Assembly (NCBI GenBank): GCA_943913325.1
Contig: CALTXP010000010.1
Span: forward strand, 1-29,337
DNA from: an uncultured Anaerococcus sp.
Lineage (GTDB): Bacteria; Bacillota; Clostridia; Tissierellales; Peptoniphilaceae
Direction of reading: 5' to 3'
Length of the DNA: 29,337 nucleotides
The notes beneath the pieces were generated by a model. That model ran no database searches, was not told where the DNA came from, and saw only the letters and a program-made list of their open reading frames with translations. Each line of letters begins with the position of its first letter. Position 1 is the first letter of the stretch. The position numbers and the translations under genes were made by a program. Shown here one piece after another: positions 23,524-29,337 of the stretch.

Positions 23524-23549
23524 ATTGTTAGTAAAGAAACCCTAACAAT
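23524..23549. promoter_or_regulatory. Dyad ATTGTTAG-N10-CTAACAAT, possible operator
   Basis: An 8-bp perfect inverted repeat with a 10-base spacer, about 55 bp before the walJ-like gene. It could be an operator for that operon. No bound regulator is known to me, and an RNA hairpin is also possible. Confidence 0.35.
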
Positions 23550-23603
23550 TGTTAATAAAAAATTAGGAAAGTTCTTAGAATGATTTTTAGACTAGGGGAA
23601 TAA

Positions 23604-24395
23604 ATGGATAAATTTGCGATTCTTTCATCTGGTTCATCAGGCAACTGTCTTTTTTTAGAATATAAAGGCAGTAAAATCTTGATAGATGCTGGATTTTCAG
23701 CAAAGAGAATTGAATCTTTATTAAATCAAATAGATAAAACAGCAAGTGATCTAGACGGAATATTTATAACTCATGAACACGCTGATCATTCAAAAGGTGC
23801 AGGAACTCTATCAAGAAGATTTGACTTGCCTATATATGCTAGCGGAGGTACTTGGAAAGGCTTAGAGAAATCTTGTGGAAAGATTAAAGAAGAAAATATC
23901 AAAGTATTTGATTCTGATAAGTTCTTAAGCTTTGGATCAATGGATATACTTCCAATAAAAGTACATCATGATGCTAATGAACCAGTTGGATTTATAATAT
24001 ATATTGGAAATAAAAAGATTAGTCTTATAACTGATACTGGGATAGTAGATGATAAGATGGCTTACGAGCTAAAAGGATCTGATATTTATTATCTAGAAGC
24101 CAATCACGATCTTGAGGCACTTAAACGTGGACCTTATCCATATCCACTCAAGCTTCGTGTAATGAGTAATATGGGTCATTTATCAAATGAACAAACAGCA
24201 GAAGTTTTATCAGATGCATTAGAAGGCAAAGAAGAGAAAGTGTTTTTGGGTCACTTATCAGAAACTAACAATACACCAGAATTATCAAGACTAACAGTAG
24301 ATAACTATCTAACAAGTCTTGGCTTAGATACAAAAAATGATATACTTTTAGATGTAGCAGATAGGTATAATCCTTCTGGAGTTGTAGAATTATAA
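23604..24395 (+). CDS. walJ: MBL-fold metallohydrolase, WalJ/YycJ-like
   Basis: The 263-residue metallo-beta-lactamase-fold protein has the signature HEHADH (57-62) followed by SKGAG, a later HHD (about 118-120) and a C-terminal LGHLSETNN. Length and N-terminus (FAILSSGSSGNCLFLEY) match the WalJ/YycJ family, described as a DNA exonuclease linked to the walKR locus in Bacillus and its relatives. Here walKR is not adjacent. Start ATG follows AGGGGA. The next gene starts 9 bases after its stop, and uppP overlaps that, so the three form an operon. Confidence 0.88.
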   Translation: MDKFAILSSGSSGNCLFLEYKGSKILIDAGFSAKRIESLLNQIDKTASDLDGIFITHEHADHSKGAGTLSRRFDLPIYASGGTWKGLEKSCGKIKEENIKVFDSDKFLSFGSMDILPIKVHHDANEPVGFIIYIGNKKISLITDTGIVDDKMAYELKGSDIYYLEANHDLEALKRGPYPYPLKLRVMSNMGHLSNEQTAEVLSDALEGKEEKVFLGHLSETNNTPELSRLTVDNYLTSLGLDTKNDILLDVADRYNPSGVVEL

Positions 24396-24404
24396 GGAAA
24401 ATTA

Positions 24405-25217
24405 ATGGAAATTCAAGAAATAGAAAGATCAATTATAAAAAAATATAGAAAAGAAATTTGGTCTCCATTTATAAAAACAATTAAAGAATTTGAGCTTATA
24501 AATGATGGAGATAAAGTGGCAGTTGCCATGTCAGGTGGTAAAGATTCACTATTATTAGCCAAAGTCATAGAAGAATTACATAAACATAGCAAGGTAAATT
24601 TTGATGTAGTATATATATCAATGGATCCAGGCTATGATAAGATAAATCGTGAGCAATTAGAAAAAAACTTAGACTATTTAGCTATAGATGGGCAAATCTT
24701 TGATACTCATGTATTTGAAATAGCAGAAGAAGTATCCAAGGGAGAATACCCTTGTTATATGTGTGCTAGGATGAGAAGGGGCAATCTTTATGCAAAGGCA
24801 GAAGAGTTAGGATGTAATAAGATTGCTCTAGGCCATCATATGAATGATGTAATAGAAACTATTATGATGAATGTCCTATACGCAGGAAATTTCAAAACTA
24901 TGAAGCCAAGACTAAAGGCACAAAATTTTGATAATATGGAACTTATTCGTCCATTCTATTATATAAGAGAAGAGGATATTATTAAATGGCGTGATTACGT
25001 AGGACTACATGCCCTTAATTGTGCTTGTACAGTAACAAAATCACAGGAAGCCTACACTAGAAAATTGATAAAATATATGATAGCTGATATGAAAAAGGAA
25101 AATCCTGGTGTAGAAAAATCAATCCTTAAATCTGCAGAAAACGTCAATTGCGACATGGTAATAGGTTATCAACTAGGGGGAGTTAAGCACTCATTCTTGG
25201 AGGAATTTAATGATTGA
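24405..25217 (+). CDS. TtcA-family tRNA 2-thiocytidine synthase-like PP-loop protein
   Basis: The 270-residue ATP pyrophosphatase has a PP-loop SGGKDS (43-48), a CxxC pair in PCYMCARMRRG (Cys117, Cys120), LGHHMNDVIET and a later cysteine pair in LNCACTVT. These are the hallmarks of TtcA-like enzymes, which thiolate cytidine 32 in tRNA using an iron-sulfur cluster. In low-GC Gram-positives members of this family are not all shown to be TtcA, so substrate is uncertain. It lies 9 bases after walJ and overlaps uppP by 8 bases. Confidence 0.85.
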   Translation: MEIQEIERSIIKKYRKEIWSPFIKTIKEFELINDGDKVAVAMSGGKDSLLLAKVIEELHKHSKVNFDVVYISMDPGYDKINREQLEKNLDYLAIDGQIFDTHVFEIAEEVSKGEYPCYMCARMRRGNLYAKAEELGCNKIALGHHMNDVIETIMMNVLYAGNFKTMKPRLKAQNFDNMELIRPFYYIREEDIIKWRDYVGLHALNCACTVTKSQEAYTRKLIKYMIADMKKENPGVEKSILKSAENVNCDMVIGYQLGGVKHSFLEEFND

Positions 25218-26091
25218 TTTTTTTAAAGTCCTCATACTTTCCATAGTAGAGGGCGTCACAGAGTTTTTACCAGTATCCTCCACTGGCCATCTAATATTAG
25301 TAAATGAATTTGTAAAGCTTGAGCCAGCAGATTTTTCAAATGCATTTAATGTAATTATCCAGCTTGGTGCTATACTTTCAGTTGTTATTCTTTACTTTAA
25401 GAGACTTAATCCTTGGGATTATGAAAAGACAAGCAAGTATTTCCCAAAAAATTATGGAAGATTAAATGGACAATCTAGATTCTATTATAGATTTACTCAT
25501 CCAGACCATAAGACAATGGAGATTTGGAAGAGGGTAATAGTAGGAGTAATTCCAGCTGGAGTACTAGGTCTATTATTTGATGATTATATAGATGAGCATT
25601 TATTTAATCCAACAGTTGTAGCAACTATGCTTGCTCTTTGGGGTGTAATAATTATTCTGGTAGAAAAGAAAAATAAGACTAGAAGAGGCTTTGCTCATGA
25701 TAATATAGCAAATATATCATATAAAACAGTCTTATTGATAGGTCTTTTCCAATCACTAGCAATGATACCAGGGACTAGTAGATCAGCTGCAACAATAATG
25801 GGTGCCATGATTCTAGGTTTGACAAGAGAAGCTGCAGCAGAGTTCTCATTTTTTCTAGCTATTCCAACTATGCTCGGCGCAACACTTTTAAAGGTTGTGA
25901 AAAATGTTAATGGCTTTTCAGGCTATCAGTGGTTATTAATACTTGTAGGAATGCTACTAAGCTTTATAGTAGCATATGTAGTAATAAAGAAATTTATGGC
26001 ATATATCAAAAAGCACGATTTTATACCATTTGGTATATATAGAATAATTCTTTCAGTAATAGTATTCCTATATTTTGGAATCTTTGCATAA
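25210..26091 (+). CDS. uppP: Undecaprenyl-diphosphatase UppP (BacA)
   Basis: A 293-residue polytopic membrane enzyme that converts undecaprenyl diphosphate to the monophosphate carrier used for peptidoglycan synthesis; it also raises bacitracin tolerance. Diagnostic motifs are present: the EGVTEFLPVSSTGHLIL segment near the N-terminus (about 14-30) with the glutamates, and PGTSRSAATIMGAM (about 187-200). Its ATG lies inside the end of the ttcA-like gene (ATGATTGA), so the two are translationally coupled. A terminator follows. Confidence 0.96.
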   Translation: MIDFFKVLILSIVEGVTEFLPVSSTGHLILVNEFVKLEPADFSNAFNVIIQLGAILSVVILYFKRLNPWDYEKTSKYFPKNYGRLNGQSRFYYRFTHPDHKTMEIWKRVIVGVIPAGVLGLLFDDYIDEHLFNPTVVATMLALWGVIIILVEKKNKTRRGFAHDNIANISYKTVLLIGLFQSLAMIPGTSRSAATIMGAMILGLTREAAAEFSFFLAIPTMLGATLLKVVKNVNGFSGYQWLLILVGMLLSFIVAYVVIKKFMAYIKKHDFIPFGIYRIILSVIVFLYFGIFA

Positions 26092-26111
26092 AAATATATA
26101 AGATAAATAGG

Positions 26112-26145
26112 TCAGATATGAGTAAATTTATATCTGATTTTTTTT
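26112..26145 (+). terminator. Terminator after uppP
   Basis: An 8-bp stem TCAGATAT / ATATCTGA (26112-26119 with 26130-26137) with a 10-base loop and T8 immediately after. Confidence 0.88.
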
Positions 26146-26254
26146 ATTAAATAATTTTAGTCTTTATTAAACTAGTTATTATAGATAAGGATATTATAAT
26201 TCTATAAATTTAAAATAAACAAAAATCTACACTACAATTACACGCAATCTTTTA

Positions 26255-26283
26255 TTGACAAATATTAACAAAAATGATAATTT
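26255..26283 (+). promoter_or_regulatory. Promoter of the amino acid permease
   Basis: A consensus TTGACA (26255-26260), 17 bases, then TAATTT (26278-26283), just before the GGAGG ribosome binding site. Confidence 0.6.
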
Positions 26284-26304
26284 TATAAGGAATTGGAGGA
26301 AACG

Positions 26305-27756
26305 ATGAATAAGAAACAAGTAAAAGATAAGACAAAAATCAGCTGGCAGAGTCTGACCTTTATGGCTTTTGCTGGCTTGTGGGGTTTTGGAAATGTTGCT
26401 AATGGTTTCATGTACTTTAATGGAACTCAGGTAATATTTTCTTGGATATTGATGTTTGCCCTATACTTTATCCCATATGCACTTATGGTAGGGGAACTAG
26501 GGTCAACTTTCAAAAACCTAGGTGGAGGAGTTTCATCATGGGTTGAGCAAACCTCATCAACCAAACTTGCCTACTATGCAGGATGGACCTACTGGGCAGT
26601 ACACGTGCCATATATAGCTTCAAAAGGCTCAGGAGCTCTAAAGGCTTTAAGTTGGTTGATATTCCATAATGCAGAAAAATATGATGCAATTCCTGTAGTA
26701 AAGATACAAATAGTAACATTTATTCTACTTTTGATATTTACTTTTATAGCAAGTCGTGGTCTTAATCCACTCAAAAATCTTACAAGAATAGCTGGAAGCT
26801 CTATGTTTGTATTAGGTATCTTATATATTATTCTAGGATTATTTGCTCCAGCTGTTAATCCAAGTGCACATTATAATGATATAGATCTTTCTTTAAAGAC
26901 AATAGTACCAACTTTTAATGTAGGATATTTTACATCGCTTTCTATATTGGTATTCGCTGTAGGTGGTGTAGAAAAAATATCTCCATATATTAACAAGATG
27001 GAAAAAGATCCATCCAAGGAATTTCCTAAGGCTATGATAGTTACAGCTATTATGGTAGTAATATCTGCCTTATTTGGAACAATTGCTATGGGTAGAATGT
27101 TTGATCCTGCAGTGATAAATGCTAGTCAAGAAAGCCTTGACTCCTATGTAGCAAATGGTGCTTATTGGGCATTCCAAAAGCTTGGAGAATATTATGGACT
27201 AGGTAATTTCTTTTTGATTATATATGCTCTAGCAAATCTTATTGGTCAACTATCAGTATTACTACTTAGTATAGATGCACCACTTAGAATATTATTAGCA
27301 GATCCAAAGACAAGTATCTATGTACCAACAAAGTTACTAAAGAAAAATAAATATGGAGCTTACATTAATGGTATAAAATTGGTATTTGTTCTATCTGGAG
27401 CGATAGTACTTTTCCAAATATTCTTACCAGGAGCTGCATCAGTATTACAAACCCTAACTAAACTTAATGCAGTAACTATGCCACTTAGATATCTTTGGGT
27501 ATTTTTATCCTATTACTTGCTAAAGAAAAAAGGCATGGATAATGGAGAATACAAATTTACAAAATCACAAGGAGGAGGTAAATTCTGGGGACTATGGTGC
27601 TTTATGATTACTCTTATATCATGTATATTAGGAATATATTCACCAAATAAAACAACAATGATATTAAATATCCTTACCCCACTAGTCTTAATAGGCCTAG
27701 GACTAATCTTCCCAGCTATAAGAGCAAAAGAAGATAAAGAAATTCAAGAAGCTTAA
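26305..27756 (+). CDS. APC-superfamily amino acid permease (YjeM/GadC-like)
   Basis: The 483-residue integral membrane protein has about 12 hydrophobic segments of the amino acid-polyamine-organocation superfamily. Conserved features include the N-terminal SWQSLTFMAFAGLWGFGN region, PYALMVGELGSTF with GGGVSSWVE in the next loop, and FAVGGVEKISPYINKMEKDP between helices 6 and 7 region (matching the YGGIE block of this superfamily). It probably exchanges or imports an amino acid; the substrate cannot be read from sequence. An earlier frame start at 26293 is not used, because TTGGAGG precedes ATG 26305. It is a single gene with its own promoter and terminator. Confidence 0.85.
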   Translation: MNKKQVKDKTKISWQSLTFMAFAGLWGFGNVANGFMYFNGTQVIFSWILMFALYFIPYALMVGELGSTFKNLGGGVSSWVEQTSSTKLAYYAGWTYWAVHVPYIASKGSGALKALSWLIFHNAEKYDAIPVVKIQIVTFILLLIFTFIASRGLNPLKNLTRIAGSSMFVLGILYIILGLFAPAVNPSAHYNDIDLSLKTIVPTFNVGYFTSLSILVFAVGGVEKISPYINKMEKDPSKEFPKAMIVTAIMVVISALFGTIAMGRMFDPAVINASQESLDSYVANGAYWAFQKLGEYYGLGNFFLIIYALANLIGQLSVLLLSIDAPLRILLADPKTSIYVPTKLLKKNKYGAYINGIKLVFVLSGAIVLFQIFLPGAASVLQTLTKLNAVTMPLRYLWVFLSYYLLKKKGMDNGEYKFTKSQGGGKFWGLWCFMITLISCILGIYSPNKTTMILNILTPLVLIGLGLIFPAIRAKEDKEIQEA

Positions 27757-27757
27757 T

Positions 27758-27800
27758 TTAATAAAACAGAGTCTAAAGAAAAAAGACTCTGTTTTATTAA
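27758..27800. terminator. Strong terminator after the permease
   Basis: A perfect 17-bp stem TTAATAAAACAGAGTCT / AGACTCTGTTTTATTAA (27758-27774 with 27784-27800) with a 9-base A-rich loop. The T-rich arm GTTTTATT serves as the U tract. Symmetric, so it could act on both strands. Confidence 0.85.
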
Positions 27801-27811
27801 TGCAAAATTAT

Positions 27812-27902
27812 CCCATTTAGACTGGAGTGAAGCGGAATGGAGAAATCCCTGTGTATATAGTCCAAGCAGTAATATCTCTTCATGCAATCGCTATAGTTCA
27901 AT
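27812..27902. repeat. Degenerate palindromic repeat copy
   Basis: The left arm is clear (CCCATTTAGACTGGAGTGAAGCGGAATGGAGAAATCCC) in pieces such as CCCATTTAGACTGGAGTG and GAATGGAGAAATCCC. The right arm is heavily mutated (ATATCTCTTCATGC...TAGTTC). The remaining 27903-28050 shows no gene or clear structure. Confidence 0.6.
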
Positions 27903-28050
27903 TAGCAGATATAGTAAAATAACTGATAGCTTAATGATCCTTTGCAGGGTAATTATAAATTATAAATGGGTAAATAATCTAAAAGAACTCAAAAAGAAAT
28001 CGCAGGTAACAAACAAAGTAAAGTAATAATGTAAATAAAGGAGGATCTAA

Positions 28051-28452
28051 ATGAGCGAACTTAGTCAAATGGTATTAAATTATTACAAAGACAAAGATTA
28101 TGATATCAATAAAATAGTTAGTGAAATAGATAAGCTTAAGATAGACGTAGTAAAAAATTATCTAGATAATAGCCCGGATGATAGTCTATATGTTATAAAA
28201 AGAAGTGGTAATCTAGAAGGTTACTCAAAAGATAAAATAGCAAGATCAATAAAAAATGCAGCAGATAGCAATGGTCAATATCTAAATAGATCAGATGTGG
28301 AGATACTTATGGAAGATGTATCAAATCATATGAAAGATCTAAATAGAAAAGTATTTAAAACTTCTGAAATCAAGGAATTCGTGAAACAATCATTAAAAGA
28401 TGAAGGATATGGTAAAATTTACGACTCATATGTTTCATATATACAAGTCTAA
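28051..28452 (+). CDS. Stand-alone ATP-cone domain protein
   Basis: In this 133-residue protein, residues about 46-133 match the ATP-cone: VIKRSGNLEGYSKDKIARSI, a central helix with DVEILMEDVSNHM and the end EIKEFVKQSLKDEGYGKIYDSYVSYI. ATP-cones are nucleotide-sensing domains found at the N-terminus of ribonucleotide reductases and in NrdR. Here there is no zinc ribbon (so not NrdR) and no reductase domain. The N-terminal 45 residues are a short helical extension. Start ATG follows GGAGG. A terminator-like hairpin and rlmH follow closely. Role unknown; nucleotide sensing is a fair guess. Confidence 0.8.
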   Translation: MSELSQMVLNYYKDKDYDINKIVSEIDKLKIDVVKNYLDNSPDDSLYVIKRSGNLEGYSKDKIARSIKNAADSNGQYLNRSDVEILMEDVSNHMKDLNRKVFKTSEIKEFVKQSLKDEGYGKIYDSYVSYIQV

Positions 28453-28481
28453 ACTCAATCAAAAGATTGAGTTTATTTTTT
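28451..28481 (+). terminator. Hairpin terminator between ATP-cone gene and rlmH
   Basis: A 10-bp stem AAACTCAATC / GATTGAGTTT (28451-28460 with 28465-28474), AAAA loop, followed by ATTTTTT. The ribosome binding site of rlmH begins one base later, so the hairpin could also attenuate rlmH. Confidence 0.8.
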
Positions 28482-28491
28482 AGGAGGAATA

Positions 28492-28974
28492 ATGGACATC
28501 AAAATCATAGCGGTAGGTAAAATAAAAGAAAAATTCTATAAAGAAGCCATAGAAGAATATCTTAAACGTATGCAAACATACAATAATATAGAAATAATAG
28601 AAGTGGCAGACGAACCAGCAGGAGAAAATCTTTCGGAAAAAGAGATAGAACAAGTAAAAGACAAAGAAGGAGAAAAAATTCTGAATAAAGTAAAAGACGA
28701 TGATTACGTAGTGAGCCTAGAAATCTTAGGAAAACAAGAAACAAGCGAATCATTCGCTAAATTCATAGAAACAGAAATGGCAGAAGGCTTTGGAAGAAAC
28801 CTAGTATTTATAATAGGAGGTAGCAACGGACTATCAAAAAATGTAAGCCAAAGAGCAAACAAAAAACAATCCTTCTCAAAAATGACCTATCCCCACCAAC
28901 TAATGAGAGTAATACTAATAGAGCAAATCTACAGAGCATTTAGAATTATAAATGGACATCCTTATCATAAGTAG
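28492..28974 (+). CDS. rlmH: 23S rRNA pseudouridine-1915 N3-methyltransferase RlmH
   Basis: The 160-residue SPOUT methyltransferase methylates pseudouridine 1915 in 23S rRNA helix 69 using S-adenosylmethionine. Diagnostic motifs: N-terminal MDIKIIAVGKIKEKFYKEAI, the SAM-binding trefoil-knot segment FIIGGSNGLS (106-115) and the C-terminal TYPHQLMRVILIEQIYRAFRI with GHPYHK as the last residues. Length is exactly typical. Start ATG with AGGAGG four bases before. Palindromic repeats follow; no own terminator is obvious. Confidence 0.97.
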   Translation: MDIKIIAVGKIKEKFYKEAIEEYLKRMQTYNNIEIIEVADEPAGENLSEKEIEQVKDKEGEKILNKVKDDDYVVSLEILGKQETSESFAKFIETEMAEGFGRNLVFIIGGSNGLSKNVSQRANKKQSFSKMTYPHQLMRVILIEQIYRAFRIINGHPYHK

Positions 28975-28978
28975 TCCC

Positions 28979-29103
28979 GAGCTACAGGGTGGAAAATCCA
29001 AAGGATTTTTCATCTGCGAGATAAGCCAAAGGCGAATCCGCAGAACTAAGCGAAGAAGTCGCAAGAGTTCTGAGAGGACAAAGAGCTAGAGGGTGGAAAA
29101 TCC
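28979..29103. repeat. Structured intergenic segment with 21-bp direct repeats
   Basis: GAGCTA-c/g-AGGGTGGAAAATCC occurs at 28979-28999 and 29083-29103 with one mismatch. Between them lie two nested hairpins: CTGCG...CGCAG (29014-29043, enclosing GCC-AAA-GGC) and AGAACT...AGTTCT (29043-29070, enclosing GCG...CGC), plus AAAATCC-AAA-GGATTTT (28993-29009). The layout looks like a structured RNA or a mobile palindromic element, and no coding potential is convincing. Confidence 0.5.
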
Positions 29104-29107
29104 CTAT

Positions 29108-29197
29108 CCATTTCGACCGAAGCGAAGCGTAGTGGAGAAATCTCCAGTAAAGTGCAAGACCTGAGATCTCTCCGCTCACTGTGTTCGGTCGAGATGG
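29108..29197. repeat. Palindromic repeat, well-preserved copy
   Basis: A 90-bp imperfect palindrome, left arm CCATTTCGACCGAAGCGAAG and right arm CTGTGTTCGGTCGAGATGG, with internal GGAGAAATCTC and GAGATCTCTCC. This is the clearest form of the family in the window and is repeated 130 bp further on, including its AATATATTTC flank. Confidence 0.85.
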
Positions 29198-29237
29198 AAT
29201 ATATTTCACATTAATGACAAAGAGAAGATACACTAAC

Positions 29238-29327
29238 CCATTTCGACCGAAGCGAAGCGTAGCGGAGAAATCTCCAGTAAAGCGCAAGACCTGAGATCTC
29301 TCCGCTCACTGTGTTCGGTCGAGATGG
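29238..29327. repeat. Palindromic repeat, second well-preserved copy
   Basis: Nearly identical to 29108-29197 (GTAGTGG here reads GTAGCGG, AAGTGC reads AAGCGC). With flanking sequence it forms the second unit of a 130-bp tandem that continues to the window end. Confidence 0.85.
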
Positions 29328-29337
29328 AATATATTTC

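Noticed and set aside
28051..28452. NrdR transcriptional repressor
   Set aside because: It has the ATP-cone but lacks the N-terminal zinc ribbon with its four cysteines.
28982..29287. Minus-strand frame in the right-end repeat cluster
   Set aside because: It reads through hairpins and palindromes and repeats itself because the DNA does.

Overview
The window comes from a low-GC, AT-rich Gram-positive anaerobe. AGGAGG-type ribosome binding sites, lipoproteins with short lipoboxes, a PTS-dependent dihydroxyacetone kinase, malate fermentation genes and the general protein style fit the Peptoniphilaceae (an Anaerococcus-like genome). That assignment is inferred from gene content and composition, not from a marker gene. 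Most of the sequence is ordinary chromosome. The intergenic spaces carry many copies of a roughly 90-bp imperfect palindrome.

Layout, left to right. A TPP riboswitch on the minus strand (1-86) points out of the window. A poorly defined stretch follows, with a small ORF, a bidirectional terminator, a possible tiny hydrophobic peptide gene on the minus strand and a lipoprotein of unknown function (747-1433). After two palindromic repeats comes a minus-strand metal-efflux operon: ArsR/SmtB repressor, stand-alone HMA metal chaperone domain and P1B ATPase, with a clear SmtB-type operator. An ABC ATPase with a frameshifted permease follows (4382-6174), then three tandem genes for two-helix membrane peptides of about 55 residues (6206-6847). 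On the minus strand are a PepSY lipoprotein and the dhaK-dhaL-dhaM operon.

The uvrB-uvrA excision repair operon (10185-14976) carries a third small gene and ends at a strong terminator. Next come a two-domain lipoprotein translationally coupled to a two-lobed aspartic-protease-like protein, and a long acidic secreted protein whose signal peptide is out of frame with the rest because of a poly-A tract. From 19510 to 22201 lies the most unusual structure: a tandem A-B-A-B array of palindromes, a tRNA-Pro(CGG), a 2-hydroxycarboxylate (malate/citrate-type) transporter, a second copy of the same palindrome and tRNA-Pro, and then malic enzyme. A 243-bp block is duplicated nearly perfectly on either side of the transporter. 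The transporter and malic enzyme genes have matching promoters (TTGCAT-N17-TATTAT). Together they would import malate and convert it to pyruvate.

The right end holds walJ-like, ttcA-like and uppP genes in one operon, an APC-type amino acid permease, a stand-alone ATP-cone protein, rlmH, and another palindrome cluster that runs off the window. No phage, CRISPR array, transposase or complete insertion sequence is visible. The best candidates for new biology are the duplicated tRNA/promoter module around the malate transporter, the lipoprotein plus pepsin-like pair, the three-member two-helix peptide cassette beside the ABC exporter, and two frameshifts located in simple-sequence tracts.
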